Source of the DNA: Margaritifera margaritifera
Lineage: Eukaryota; Mollusca; Bivalvia; Unionida; Margaritiferidae
Assembly (NCBI GenBank): GCA_029931535.1
Contig: JAQPZY010001523.1
Coordinates: 809,001 to 873,000 of the forward strand
Reading direction: 5' to 3'
Length of the DNA stretch: 64,000 nucleotides
This document shows positions 1 to 10,928 of this stretch, piece by piece. The position numbers and the translations under genes were made by a program. Every line of letters starts with the position of its first letter. Within the stretch, counting starts at the first letter, position 1. The notes beneath the pieces are model-generated. The model was not told the origin of the DNA and ran no database searches. It saw only the letters and a program-made list of their open reading frames with translations.

Positions 1-1170
1 AGATACCGATTATATGGAAAATAGATTCTATATCTAAAACAAGGATTTGAATCAATCAAAGACATGGTATTACATGTCTGAATCCCATCCCATCACCCCA
101 TATGTCAGACTTACAATATACCAGCCTTTTGGAGCCAAAACTGTCATTACCATTATATGTGATGTACCACAGCTTACACAACATTTGGTAGATGCCCAGC
201 ATTTCAAAATGATGTATATCCCTTTATCATGCCAGTCTTATCAAATAATGAAAACAAATGAGGCAAGAGTCTGCAAATTACTAATCAACTTTGGTTTATT
301 GCTCCTCTCTGTGGGCAAAGGATAAATGAGAATTCTGGGGAACAAGACCTTGTTCTGCTGGTCTCATAAATCAAGCTGGTAAATGACATTAAGGTAGAAA
401 GGATTAGCCATCACTCAATAAACACCATTGCAGAAAAAAGATTAACAAACAATATATATTTTTCCTCCAATGCCGCATTTATAAATTTATATTTTCAATC
501 AATCTTTGATTAATGCCCTTAGCATAAAGTCTGACAATTGTTTATTCATGCTTTTTTTAGATTTTAAAAATGTTTTCAAGAGGTACGTTTTTATAACTTC
601 AGACATAGCTGTTCTAAAGTTATGATTAAACCAATTTTTTCAGATCTTGGCTCCTAACTTTAAAATAAATTTAACTAACACTTTCCAACAGAGTGACATA
701 AATAAAAGTGTCCTTGCACTTCTCTATCTAGGTAATTCATCCAAAACTTGAAGCACTGGTACCACCTAACTCCCCCAAAATTTGGGGACTGTCAATACTT
801 AAATTCTGCCAAACTCCATGCCCTTTAGTTTTCATTTCTTGTAGGGAAGACACTGCCCGATCAATTATAATTTAAAGTTATGATCAAATGACTGCAGGAA
901 AAACATTCACTTTCTTTAAATGGCTTCCAATGAATATTTGTTTGTTTTTCAGGGAATATGATATGATAAGGTTACAAAAAACACTATTAATTTTGATGAG
1001 TCTTCTAAAGACACAATAAATGTATTTTCTATTAGCAGATCAATTTTGAGTTACTCAGGCAACATATGATTCATTTAAAAGACCAAGTTTCAATTCATCA
1101 TTTAGATTAATGCATTTTCAGCAAAATATTTGTCAATATAATTATTTACAACCAGCAGTTAATAACAATG
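1..1170. other. AT-rich DNA, no recognised feature
   Basis: Both strands were read. Open frames are short (the longest is 92 codons at 47-325) with no recognisable domain and no exon-like composition. No repeat boundary, tRNA-like box or terminal inverted repeat was seen. Confidence 0.5.
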
Positions 1171-1990
1171 ATCACTCTTAAACAACAAGACTACCATTAA
1201 CATTAATGACACATTATGTGCCTATCCAGTGTTTAACTGTCCACTATGTAAGCACTAGTAGGGAATATGGTTGACTCTGGAGATTAATGACCCTTGGGTT
1301 TCAGTGACCAGACCTCTTTTAGTCAAAATATGCAGTCTTGAACCAAACTTACTGTACAGAAACCATTTTTTTCTTTTCAGACTTACCATCACCATGAGCT
1401 CTGGCCATTAGACCCCAGAATCTAGCTTTTTTTTCTATTACCTTAAATGCAAACCATTCACAAAGTTTGACCAACGAACTTAATGTAGAACAAAAGTTAT
1501 TTTGCAAAACCCAATATTAAGTAATATTTCCAACTCTGGAGTAATAATTGTTACTTAAAATGTTAAGTAAAGTTTTATGACCGAGGGACCAGATCTGTGA
1601 TATATGACTAATGTTTTTGTGCAGAAACATTTTTCTTCTTTCAGCTACGGTCACTCTGACCTTTGACCTTTTAATCCCAAACTCAACAGACTTTCTTTCC
1701 TTATCCTAATTTCAAGCCATCCACAGAGTCTGGTCCAGTTATGTGATGTTGAATTAAAGTTATTGTGCTTAGAAACTGTTTTTCTTCTTTCAGTTACAGT
1801 GATCTTGACCTTTGATCTTTTGACCCCAAAATCAATAGGCTTCTTCCTTACCACAACTTACTCACAAAGTTTGTAACTGTATATGGTGGAGAACTTGAGT
1901 TATTGTGCAAAACCAAATTGGAAAGACAACAGAAATAATACACTCAACTTTATGGTGGACATATTTAAATACATGTATATACATGTTGAT
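1171..1990 (+). mobile_element. Core-repeat family C3, copy a (nonautonomous, HINE-like)
   Basis: This stretch shares its left module (starting near ACTCTTAAAC) and its core monomers with 3104-4196. Monomers of roughly 145 bp or more begin near 1350, 1619 and 1763. Each reads: GCAGAAACC-like start, pyrimidine tract ending in CAG, a TGACCTTTGACC block, a 'CCCAAAATCAATAGG'-like stretch, then a CACAAAGTTTG stretch. The tail 'AATACACTCAACTTTATGGT' at about 1938-1957 matches the end of copy b. No protein is encoded. The architecture fits tandem-core nonautonomous Helitron-like elements of bivalves, but the 3' hairpin is weak here, so the class is inferred. Confidence 0.6.
1657..1669 (-). promoter_or_regulatory. 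Perfect DR1-type nuclear-receptor motif inside a repeat monomer
   Basis: TGACCT-T-TGACCT on the + strand is AGGTCA-A-AGGTCA on the - strand, the direct-repeat-1 consensus bound by RXR, HNF4 and COUP-TF type nuclear receptors. An identical match lies at 3692-3704 in the second copy of the same family. Only the motif is seen; binding is not shown. Confidence 0.35.
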
Positions 1991-2084
1991 TATTGCATTG
2001 TAATGTTGATTTTCATCTAAAATTGTGCATGCTGGCACATGTACCTTGCCCACCACTGTTTAGTGCTACCTGACCATCTGTTCA

Positions 2085-2335
2085 GGACAAGTAGTGATAT
2101 AACATGATTTTCAAGATGGCCACTCTGGCAGCCAAATTGGATGTTCCAGGGGCACCATTTTCATTTTGGACCAATTGTGTGCCAAGTTTCATGACCTTCC
2201 TCCAAGTAGTTAAGGAGGAGTAGCAATAACAAACAACTACTACTGGATGATGGATAGAAAACAAACAGCTGGATGGACAAGAGACACAGGCCCACTGCAT
2301 AAGCTCTACTGGTCATTGACCAGTAGAGCTGAAAA
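2085..2335 (+). mobile_element. HINE1, 5'-truncated copy (one partial monomer plus right end)
   Basis: It contains the family's partial core ('AACATGATTTTCAAGATGGC' and the block ending 'GCACCATTTTCATTT') followed by the typical right module: a 'GTTTCATG' stretch, 'CTCCAAGTAGTTAAGGAG', a short GATGGATAGA/GGACAA-rich stretch, and the terminal hairpin. The left end and most core monomers are missing. It follows directly on core-family C3 copy a. Confidence 0.8.
2302..2330. repeat. Perfect 29-bp hairpin at the HINE1 3' end
   Basis: AGCTCTACTGGTCA, one T, then the exact reverse complement TGACCAGTAGAGCT give two 14-bp arms. Other HINE1 copies carry the same hairpin with one or a few mismatches and a TAT or ATT loop. 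A 3'-terminal hairpin is the hallmark of Helitron-type elements, where it is thought to act as the rolling-circle stop signal. Confidence 0.85.
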
Positions 2336-2549
2336 TGACAACTCCACTCAAGTATCATATCCATTGGATCACTTGAGAAGATAAAACGATACAGCTATAA
2401 TGAAAACAAAAATACCATGACACCTGCCTGCCTTAGTTGAAAACTCCATGTATTATATATGTCCTTTTAAGGACACACCCTTACAAAGGGCAACATTAAT
2501 AAACTCCTGCTCAAGTTTGCTTACATATTTCAACTCTTTAGAAAAGACA

Positions 2550-2689
2550 CCTTGGCGATCATAAAACTTTTGACCCAAGTGTTAGCCTGAAATTTTATTT
2601 CAACCAATCGCATACGACTTACTTTACAAAAATAGTTTTTGATTGGCCAAGAGTGGAAAATCAAACTCAAGAGTTTTATGATCTCCAGG
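2550..2689. mobile_element. Small MITE-like element
   Basis: The ends are inverted copies: left CCTTGGCGATCATAAAACTT, right (reverse complement) CCTGGAGATCATAAAACTCT. The 140-bp interior has no coding potential. The class cannot be named because no convincing target duplication was seen. Confidence 0.5.
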
Positions 2690-3103
2690 CCAGTCACTAC
2701 GGGACGAAATTTATGATTCCTTAAGAGAATGTCCTTTATCGATAGGTTTCACTATATACAGAAATATTGTCATGCCAGTCATATTCAAATGTACTTAATT
2801 AACCATCAAGATATTACCGGTATGTCGCAAAACTAACTTATAAATCTTAATACAGTGAAAATCCCATCAATCCAAAAACACTTTTATTCCCATCTTATTC
2901 ATACAGACTGACAAAGAATCCTGACAGATGAATTTCTTCAAAGAATAACACAGGAAATCTGTTTCCATACATTTTGGTCTGGATATCAAGACATGTACAT
3001 ACATGTAAATGAAGACCAAAATTAAGAAAGCTTTACTGTATTAAAAATTTCTTGCAAATACTACATTTAAGTTCATAAAAATTAAAGAATTGTAAAAACA
3101 AAA
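2690..3103. other. No recognised feature
   Basis: AT-rich sequence with no long ORF, tRNA box or repeat boundary that I could recognise. Confidence 0.4.
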
Positions 3104-4196
3104 ACTCTTAAACAAAGAGTAACGTGAATGGCACATTATACATCCACCCAATGTTTAATAATCCTTTATATAGGCACTAATAGGATATGATTGACCAATG
3201 GGTCTCAATGACCTCAACCTTTGGTCAAGGTGTCATATGAGGTCTTGAAACAAACTTAATCTGCAGAAACCATTTTTTTCTTATTAGACTTGTCATGACC
3301 ATGACCTCTGACATTTAGATCCCAGAATCTATAGGTTTCTTTATTACCCTAAGTACAAGCCATCAACGAAGTGTGGTCAAGAAACTTAGTCTATAACTAA
3401 ACTTATTCTCCAAAACCAATTTGTCAAGCCACAATTACCATGACCTTTCAACTTTTGAACCCCAAATCAATAGGTCTCTACCATACCTTAAGTATAAGCC
3501 CTCCACAATCTCGAAAATACTCTGACCATTCAAAGGTTGCATTTGTCAATCTCAAGAAATATTACCAAGTCTGGAATAACATTTTTTACTTGAAATGTTA
3601 AGTTTTTTGACAGAGGGACCAGGTTTGTGATGCAGAACATACGCTATTGTGCAGAAACCATTTTTTTTTTTTTTTTTTTGGTCAGTGACATTGACCTTTG
3701 ACCTTTTCACCCCAAATTTAATAGGTTTCCTTCATACCCAACATGTATGTCATCCACAACCTTTGGTAAAGATACATGGTTGAGCACTGAAATATTTGTG
3801 CAGAAACCATTGTTCGTTTTTTGGTCAGTGACCTTGACATTAGACCTTTAGACCCCAAGACCACCAGGCTTCTTCCTTACCTCCAGGTGCAAGCCATCCA
3901 CAAAGATTGGTAACTGTATATGGTGGAAAACTCAAGTTATTGTATGGAAACCATTTTTCTTCTTGTACTCACAGTGACCATGACCACTGACCTTTCAATT
4001 TTGAAATCAATAGGGTTCTCTTTACCCCAAGTGCAAGCCATCCACAAAGTTTGGCAACTGTAGATGGTGGACAACTTGAGTTGTGTGTAAATGAAATTGG
4101 TAACAGATGGATAGACAGATCATTGGATGGACAGATGGATGGATGGACATCATAACATAATACACTCTGCCTTATGGTGGGTGTATAAAAACACAA
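3104..4196 (+). mobile_element. Core-repeat family C3, copy b
   Basis: The left module (ACTCTTAAACAAAGAG, then a GGCACATTATACATCCACCC stretch) matches copy a. Core monomers begin near 3269, 3650, 3800 and 3940, with DR1 match TGACCTTTGACCT at 3692-3704 and a poly-T tract of about 20 at 3660. The right end is a GGATGGACAGATGG-rich stretch followed by ACACTCTGCC-TTAT-GGTGGGTGT, an imperfect hairpin, then TATAAAAAC. This matches the HINE architecture with a degenerate hairpin. Noncoding. Confidence 0.65.
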
Positions 4197-4919
4197 AGCT
4201 GTTGATGACTTGCTCTGTTCATATAGGTTTAGTCAATGAATTTTGCAACTGGTGCAAACTCCTAGCATATGGATTTGTTTTTTACTCTTGTGATTTAAAC
4301 CCTAATTGTCCTATCTCTCACACCACTGCTTTCAAGGCAGCCAAGATTTATGAAGTAATTTCACCTTTTTGTTGCTACAATCAAAAGGAAATATTGCATG
4401 AAGGGAACATTATTGAATGTATTGCCCATGAAATAGTTTTTGAAGGCAGTAATTTGTTTCCCAATAATTTATATATCTGCCAAAACTATGATTCAGATCT
4501 GGAATTTGCACCATACATCATTAACATTATGATCCATACATCATTAAAATTGTGAAAAGCATATGATTTATGATGATATGGTTGACCAAGCTTACACTCT
4601 TCTGTATTGACCAATGTTGTAAGTTCTATACATATAAATGAACCAAACTTTAGGGTTAGAAAGTTGTGCAAGAAGGTTTGAAAATTACTTTCTGGCACAA
4701 TAGTTGATGTCAGTTTGAATTTCTTTTACCTTCTCTTTCTTCAATGTTTCTTACAAATCTTTAAAAGGCAATTGAAAACCGTTGAAAAAGTTAAAAACAA
4801 ATGATCCAAAGACTGTTGATAGGCAAGAATGTGTCCTGAATCTATTTTGTTGCAAGTGTCAACAGTAAACCATTTAATGAAAGTTAATATACAATATCTT
4901 TAACTTTTATCATATTCAG
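4197..4919. other. No recognised feature
   Basis: A 142-codon open frame (4127-4555) starts inside the preceding repeat tail and has no recognisable domain, so it is treated as chance. The rest is AT-rich unique-looking DNA. Confidence 0.4.
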
Positions 4920-5090
4920 GAAGCTTCGGTAGCTCAGTTGGTAGAGTGTCGTCTCATAATCCAAGGGTTGAAGGTTCAATACCAGACCAAGTCAACTGCC
5001 TCAATGAGTCTTTGGGATAGGCACTTGGCTCCCATTTCCTCGACATGATATAGCCAATAATGTGTTAAAAGTGCTGTTAAAACCGACAAC
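4920..5090 (+). mobile_element. tRNA-derived SINE
   Basis: The tRNA-like head has an A box (TAGCTCAGTTGGTAGAG) and a B box (GGTTCAATACC) at tRNA spacing. A body with GGCACTTGGCTCCC follows, and the tail is GTGTTAAAAGTGCTGTTAAAACC. The same tail occurs in the SINEs at 6917, 17940 and 34177. It is not a tRNA gene: the acceptor stem is unpaired and a conserved SINE body follows. The 3' tail is interrupted by the HINE1 left end at 5091. Confidence 0.8.
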
Positions 5091-5868
5091 AAGAGTCCCT
5101 CAAAGGGACTGATGCTCTACTGTGCAAAAAGAATGTCCAGGAATTCAAGATTAGACCATTTCTTCCTTTAACTGTCGAGTGTTGAAAACATCCTTGTTTT
5201 CTTCAGCAATAACAAGATTTTCACATTTTCTGCTGTAGTACACATACTGAATGTCAGCTTGGCACTATTTTCATTTACGACAAAGTAGACATCATTAGAA
5301 GTCTTTTGGTAATGATCATCCATTCAGGGGGAGTAGTGACAACAAGTTTTTTAAGACAGTCGTCATGGCAGCCATACTGGCTGTACGACTGGCACCATTT
5401 TCATTAAGGACCAACTAGGTATTATATTAAGTCTATTGGTGAAAAGCCCATGTTGATATAGCCATCCATTTGGACAGGAGTAGAGATAACAATATTTTCA
5501 AGATATGACTTTCCACTCAGGTGGAGTAGCAATAACAAGATTTGCAAGATGGCTGTTGTGGCAGCCATATTGGGTGTCAGATTGGCATTATTTTCATTTT
5601 GAAGCAACTAGACATCATAAGAAGTCTTTTAATGAAAACCCCATGCAGATATGACCATCCATTCAGCAGAAGTAACTATAAGAAGACTGTTAAGATGGCT
5701 GCTGTGGAAGCCATGTTGGACAATGAATATGTTCGCAAAATTCATGGCAATCCTCCAAGTAGTTTAGGAGTAGTGATAACAAACTTGTGCTGATGGATGA
5801 TGGACAATGTGAATGTACAACAGGCCATCCCATAAGCTCTTCTGATGTATGACCAGTAAAACTAAAAA
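5091..5868 (+). mobile_element. HINE1 copy, near complete
   Basis: Left end: AAGAGTCCCTCAAAGGGACT, an imperfect palindrome, then GCTCTACTG. The unique left module (about 5125-5300) ends in core monomers marked by 'GGCACCATTTTCATT' and a 'CAAGATGGCTG' motif. The right module ends CATAAGCTCTTCTG-ATGT-ATGACCAGTAAAACT, a decayed version of the terminal hairpin. Short frames at 5422-5914 on both strands are repeat-derived and not genes. Confidence 0.8.
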
Positions 5869-6283
5869 GACCAAAGGTTTGAATATTTCTTATATTACTC
5901 ATAAAAATTTCCAATCATATTTTTTAGGATGCTCCAAAAGTGAAAGAAATTCTTTAAGAATTGTATTGGTCAACAATTTAACCATACAAAAGAAATGCTT
6001 GCAAATATTATTTTACCTGGCTTTGTAAATAATGTATGCTTTTCAACAAAGCTATCATTGAGACTAACCCATTTACGGACTACATCAGATTCATTTACAT
6101 GAATAAATTAAAAACATTAGTAAAACTGGTTTTGTTTTCTCACAAAATTATAAAACCTCATGTGATTAACAAAATTGAAGAACAAGGAGATTATGTACAA
6201 ACTTTGTCATTATTGTATTGTCAACAGTGATATCTATAACAACTGATAAGTGATACTCTTCTTTGGAATTTAATCTTTAATCA
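5869..6283. other. No recognised feature
   Basis: AT-rich DNA. The 64-codon frame at 6036-6230 has no recognisable domain. Confidence 0.4.
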
Positions 6284-6340
6284 GCTGCCTCATGTGTCCT
6301 TTGGAAAGGCACTTTCAATAAAGAAATGGTTTCTTTGAAA
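6284..6340 (+). mobile_element. SINE 3'-body fragment
   Basis: CAGCTGCCTCATGTGTCCTT followed by GGAAAGGCACTTTCAATAAAG matches the body of the SINE at 6917-7078 (GGCTGCCTCAGCGTGTCATT, GGAAAGGCACTTTCAATAAAA). The tRNA head is absent. Confidence 0.6.
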
Positions 6341-6916
6341 ACGACCGTAAGAACAATGGCCTAATTTGTTATTCTTTCCCAAGGAGCTCTTTTTCCAACC
6401 ACTCCCCCATTAGGGTTACACACACATTTAGAACACAGTTTCAGTTACAGTGATAAACCATAAACCCATTATCACCAGCATAAATACATAAATTTAATGT
6501 ATCCAATCTGAGAACATAGACACATTTATAAACTAAATGCCACTTCACAATCTACATCTAATGTATAAAAAATACAGTCAATTGATATGAAGAAACAATA
6601 CTATGCACAGAGCTGACTACTTATGAGAAAATCTCACTACTTTTGCCATGAAACTAGATATTCCCATGCATTTGTCCATGGCATTTTAAGAGAATACCCA
6701 TCAACATTAATGTCATAAAGAGAGCCTTTAATGGAAAAGTCTCATCAATCAATCAATCAAGTCCTTCATATTGACAGCTGATACACTGATCTCCATTACA
6801 CTTTTAAGGTCTCTGTTGCTTTTCTCTGAGGGGGCTTGAGGGTAGATAAATATTTGATACTTAATTTAAATATGAATACTGTCATGATGGCAAAGGTGCT
6901 TTATATCAATTCCTGA
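6341..6916. other. No recognised feature
   Basis: AT-rich DNA with no supported feature, apart from a short ATCA run at 6745-6760 (AATCAATCAATCAA). Confidence 0.4.
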
Positions 6917-7078
6917 TAGGGACCTGCACCAGCTCAGTTGGTAGAGTACTGGTCATGTAATCAAAGGTTGCGGCTTCAATTCTGCATGGGCCAGTCCAGG
7001 ATGGCTGCCTCAGCGTGTCATTAGGAAAGGCACTTTCAATAAAAGTGCTGAAAGTGGTATTAAAAACCAACCAACCAA
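6917..7078 (+). mobile_element. tRNA-derived SINE
   Basis: Head: AGCTCAGTTGGTAGAGTACT (A box) and GGCTTCAATTC (B-box-like). The body is CAGGATGGCTGCCTCAGCGT, then GGAAAGGCACTTTC. The tail GTGCTGAAAGTGGTATTAAA ends in CCAACCAACC repeats. Complete, + strand. Confidence 0.8.
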
Positions 7079-7281
7079 CATCATTTCCTGAGAAATAATT
7101 CTGATCTACTGCAATTGACACTTTGTAATGATATCTTTCTTATATTCTCAGATACAGATGGGATAGGTATTTTATTGATTTGCAATTCATTGCATTTCCC
7201 TCAGAGTCATTACTTCTAGATTTGTGTTCTTTTTATGTCCATACTTTTATGAGTAAGTTTCATACTGGTGTAATCTAGAAT

Positions 7282-8080
7282 TAGATTTGTGTTTGTAAAA
7301 TATGTATGCCCCAAATGCAGACAAGACAAGAGTGTTGCAAGAAGCACATGAAACCCCACCAACATATGTCAGCTGTCTGAATGTACTTTCTGCAGTATAC
7401 TGTGAGTATTTCATGAAAAGACAGGTACATACATGGTTTTAACAGTACTCCTCGGCCAACCTTCACCAACTTGGGATTTATTACTGGCCTAAAATCTCCC
7501 AAAAACTGAGCTCTTTAGGATTCTTTGTCGTGCAAAGGGAAATATATGTACCAAATTTCCTTGAAATTGGTTACAGAGATGTTCTGTTATTGCCCAGAAA
7601 TTAAATGCATTGGCAAAATCTATTTTTTGTACATGTAACACTGACCTTGAATTTCAAACTACAAACTTTTGAAGCTTAAGTAAAAGGATTATAATAAATG
7701 TGCTAATTTTCACTAAAATCAGCTGAAGAGAATTTAAGCTCTGATCTGGAATGAAATGCAAAGGCCAAATCAATTTTTAGTAACAGTGATCTTGATCTTG
7801 AAGTACACACACCCAAATCAATAGGGTTTGGGGGGGGGGGGGGGGGAGCAGAGAACACACAAAGTTTTGTACAAATGTGCTATGTACTGCTAAAGTTATT
7901 GTCCAGAAATGAAATGCAATGGACAAATCTAGTTCTTGTGACAGCGACTTTGACTTGGAAGTTTTTCTGGGGTTAAGGGGATCAAATGTACAAAAAAAAA
8001 TGTAATTCTGTTATCTGGAACATAAGTTATCATCTGGAAACAAAATGCACAGGCAAAGTTTATTTTTAGCAACACTAGAA
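7282..8080 (+). mobile_element. Core-repeat family C5-like element
   Basis: The left end AGATTTGTGTTTGTAAAATA followed by TGTATGCCCC matches left ends at 46118 and 17418. Core monomers of about 150 bp follow (near 7600, 7753, 7907 and 8037), each with 'GAAATGCA..GGCAAATCTA.TTTT' and, in the first three, a 'TGA(C/T)CTTGA'-type block. A 17-nt poly-G lies inside at 7830-7846. Noncoding; right end not resolved. Confidence 0.5.
7830..7846 (+). repeat. Poly-G tract, 17 nt
   Basis: An uninterrupted G17 within a core monomer, after 'ATAGGGTTT'. The length may be unreliable in assembly. Confidence 0.8.
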
Positions 8081-8711
8081 CTTAAGTATTAGATAAAGTA
8101 TGAGTGAAAGGGCTAATGGCTGAGGTGTACAAATCAAATAAAGTTTTTCCTCGTAATTCTAAGCAGTTGTTCATAAAAAAGATACATCAATTATCAAACA
8201 TTCTACTATACATAGATATGCTTAATTTTGTAAAATATACAGTCCCTCAATAAAAACAATAAATAATGTCAGATTAAAGTCTATATCTGGCATTAGTTTA
8301 CATTTTTAATATTGCTGTAACTCCTACTGAACAATACGTGACACCTATCCTTCTGGAATAAGATATCTCCTAATCACATCAGCTATCATATTGTTGTCTG
8401 CACCATTGCAGTGTCATGAAAACAGATCATACAGAAGTTTTATTATTAGAGAATTAAAAGGTGTCCTGAGTTATTAATTCTTCAGACTTACAGAAAGGGA
8501 AGTAATGACATGTTTATGGACTATATAATGTATATGTATTAATTCTGCTTTCACATCACTGGCTACCAAGGAGGGGTCAGCATACAATCATCGATTTTCA
8601 ACAGCTGTTGTGATGAACATGGATCAAAAGCTGTTGGAGAATGGCCCCAAAAGAATCATCATGCAGCTGTAACAATGTCATACAATACAAAACATGAGGC
8701 TTAAGTGGTCC
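8081..8711. other. No recognised feature
   Basis: AT-rich DNA with no supported coding or RNA feature. Confidence 0.4.
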
Positions 8712-9574
8712 TGATATAGCTCACCTGACATATGTAAGCTCGTGAAAGCAAATTCATACATGTATGAAAATATGGAGGGGAAAGATATGTTTGGGGCAAT
8801 TAGATGTCACATTGTCTATTACACCTAGCAAATAAAAATGTGTATTTCCGATTTCATGCTAGAAAAAAATGGGTTGGTCCATCAGATTAAGATTTCTTTT
8901 CTACTCATTTTTTTGTCTCAATTTACTGAAAGTGACCTAAGTTTATTCCTTTCAGAAAAGACCTTGGCAGTATTACTCAACAACATGATTTTATATGACA
9001 GATATGTGCTCTCAATATAACTACTTAAATAGTATATGTCCAGCAGGCATTAAAACATATTGGAAGAAATAGTAAGCATCTTAATGAGCATGAACTCTAA
9101 TACTATTACCTATGAATATTACTTTTTTTTTTTAAAAAATCTGAAAGAGCTTAATGCCCAAATGCAAGAAGTTGTTTAAGGGTTTTTCAAGTAATGGAGT
9201 CTCTATCTGACGATGTATCATTATCATATAAATAAATTTGAAAAAGCTTCATCCCAGGAGATTTTCTTTCAAATTTGGTCAAATTCTGTTAGGCAGTTCT
9301 TGAGAAAAAGTACTTTAAATTTATTTCTATTTTTAGTAATGGTGACCAAATTTAATGACCAATTGGCATCATTTGAACAAATATGAAAGCTTAACACCAG
9401 GATGCTTTCTGTCTAATTTGGTCAACTTATGCTGAGCAGTTTTTGAGAAGATGATGTACATGTAAATAGCAATTGTAAATGGACAAGAGACGACAGATAA
9501 TACACCACATATGATGGATGCCAGATGAAGAACCATACCATAAACTCACTTGGCCTTATGGCCAGGTGAGCTCA
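8712..9574 (+). mobile_element. HINE2 copy 1, near complete
   Basis: A perfect 10-bp subterminal inverted repeat joins the ends: AGCTCACCTG at 8718-8727 and CAGGTGAGCT at 9563-9572. The right end is a hairpin, ACTCACTTGGCC-TTAT-GGCCAGGTGAGC, with one arm mismatch. The core monomers (near 9180, 9300 and 9410) read 'AATTTGGTCAA.TT.TGCTGAGCAGTTTTTGAGAA'. The layout (subterminal inverted repeats, tandem core, 3' hairpin) is that of HINE1, but the sequence is unrelated. Confidence 0.8.
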
Positions 9575-9608
9575 ATACAATATCTCAAAGTTTTATCTCT
9601 GCTTACTC

Positions 9609-9745
9609 ACATTGAAGACAAATGACTCACAATTCTTACATTCCACAAACTGGTTGATGGTAGAAACCAAGCATTGTTTCTCTTCAAAAAGGAAGCAAAT
9701 AAAATCAGCCACTGCACTCATAGAGGGACAGCTAGGATTGACACA
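9609..9745 (-). pseudogene. Tyrosine recombinase, N-terminal SAM-like fragment
   Basis: On the minus strand, one frame reads NPSCPSMSAVADFICFLFEE, then KQCLVSTIN. This resembles the core-binding start of DIRS recombinases ('..VADFLxxLFxxGLxxSTIxGYRSAI'). The catalytic domain that follows in intact elements (R...HxxR...Y) is absent from the window, so the element cannot integrate on its own. Confidence 0.6.
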
Positions 9746-9761
9746 TTTTCTACTACACCAA

Positions 9762-10082
9762 TCACACAAGATTCTCCATTTGGAAACTTATCAGAGAGAT
9801 GGTTTGAGATAAGCCAAGCATGAAGGTGGAGAATCTGTGGACTGCTGTGTAGGAGAGAGCCCCTGTGCTGCGACAGGGGTCCTTCCTCTGTGGTAATGTC
9901 CTGGGATGGTCCACCAGCAGATCAAGGTTATCAGTGAACCACGCTTGCTGGGGCAACAGAGGGGCTACCAAAATGAGCTGAGTAGTGGAGTTCCTTACTT
10001 TGTGAAGGATCTGTGGGATCATCATGAAAGGTGGGAAGGCATAAGCGAACAGACAATCCCACTTCAGGCTGAAAGCATTCAC
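9762..10082 (-). pseudogene. DIRS linker region between RNase H and recombinase
   Basis: This 106-codon frame includes NAFSLKWDCLFAYAFPPFMM, LILVAPLLPQQAWF and LLVDHPRTLP. These match the conserved 'VDAFSxxWDxLxAYAFPPxxLI...LILIAPxWPxQxWFxDLLxLL' block of DIRS polyproteins. An in-frame stop lies just upstream, and the preceding RNase H is in another frame. Confidence 0.75.
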
Positions 10083-10228
10083 TGCTCAGACCCTCTGGTC
10101 GGGGATTGGGGAAACCTAAATGGGGAGATTGTTGTTTAGCCTTGTAGCAAACAAGTCCAGGAATGGAGTCCCCCAAAATTGGAACAAGGAGTCCACTATG
10201 GATTGGTGTAGAGACCATTTTGTGAGGA

Positions 10229-10609
10229 CTATATTTCCTTTCCTTGACAGACTGTCTGACTGACCACCAAATTATGCTTTTTAACAGGAATTCCTTCCGA
10301 GGTTGCCCAGCAAAGAAGGTTCCAAACCTCCACGCAGAGAGAAGTTCCATGTGTGCCTCCTTGTCCCCTAAGGTACACTACCACCAACATGTTGTCGGAG
10401 GAAACCATCACGCAGCAACCTCTTATTTTGTCAACGCACCCCTGATAGGCTAAGAACACTGCCTTCATTTCCAACTTGTTAATGTGGAAGATAAATTCTT
10501 CCTGGGACCACAAACCCTGAAGAATCAGTCCTTCTGGCTCCAGATGAGTGCCCCACCCTGCATCTGACATGTTTGCGAACAGATAGGAGTAGGGTTCAGA
10601 GGCGTGCAT
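10229..10609 (-). pseudogene. DIRS-type RNase H domain
   Basis: The 126-residue frame holds the RNase H motifs: MSDAGWGTHLE (catalytic Asp at residue 16), FHINKLEMKAV (Glu 47) and VSSDNMLVVVYLRGQGGTHG (Asp 72). All three acidic residues are retained. The frame continues to SEGIPVKKHNL, where intact elements have the HIPG-RLNVxAD segment, which is corrupted here. This domain normally degrades the RNA strand during reverse transcription. Confidence 0.82.
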
Positions 10610-10928
10610 GGGGACTTCGGCCAGAATCCGTTCCTGATTTGTCCACCAAATCAGATGATGGTGTGAATCCCAACCTAGAGAAATCTAAGCATTCAGAGGG
10701 TCCCCAGTGCAGTTTCCAGACCACCAAAAGGAGAAACTGGAGAGGACGCAAGTGCAGTCTGACTAGGGAAACCACGTCTTCTGTGGAGTTCAAGGTCCCC
10801 AGCAGAGAAAGAAAAGACAAGCTGATAATGTGGTCTTTGCTCTCAGTGCCTCCAACAGGGACAGGATCTTGTCTACTCTGTCCCAAAGGACACAGACTAA
10901 TCCTCTGTTTGCAAGGAAATTCATCCAC
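10596..10928 (-). pseudogene. RT thumb/connection segment, frameshifted
   Basis: The 110-codon frame contains FLSLLGTLNSTEDVVSLVRL followed by HLRPLQF. This corresponds to the 'FLSLLGxMxSxxxLVPxGRLHMRPLQ' block following DIRS reverse transcriptases. It overlaps the end of the RT frame, so a frameshift near 10790-10930 broke one original polyprotein. Confidence 0.7.

Noticed and set aside
4127..4555. 142-codon ORF on the + strand
   Set aside because: It starts in the tail of a core-repeat element and runs into unique AT-rich DNA; no domain, no start context, no conserved-looking composition.
4920..5000. tRNA gene
   Set aside because: A and B boxes are good but there is no paired acceptor stem, and the sequence continues into a SINE body and tail shared with other copies.
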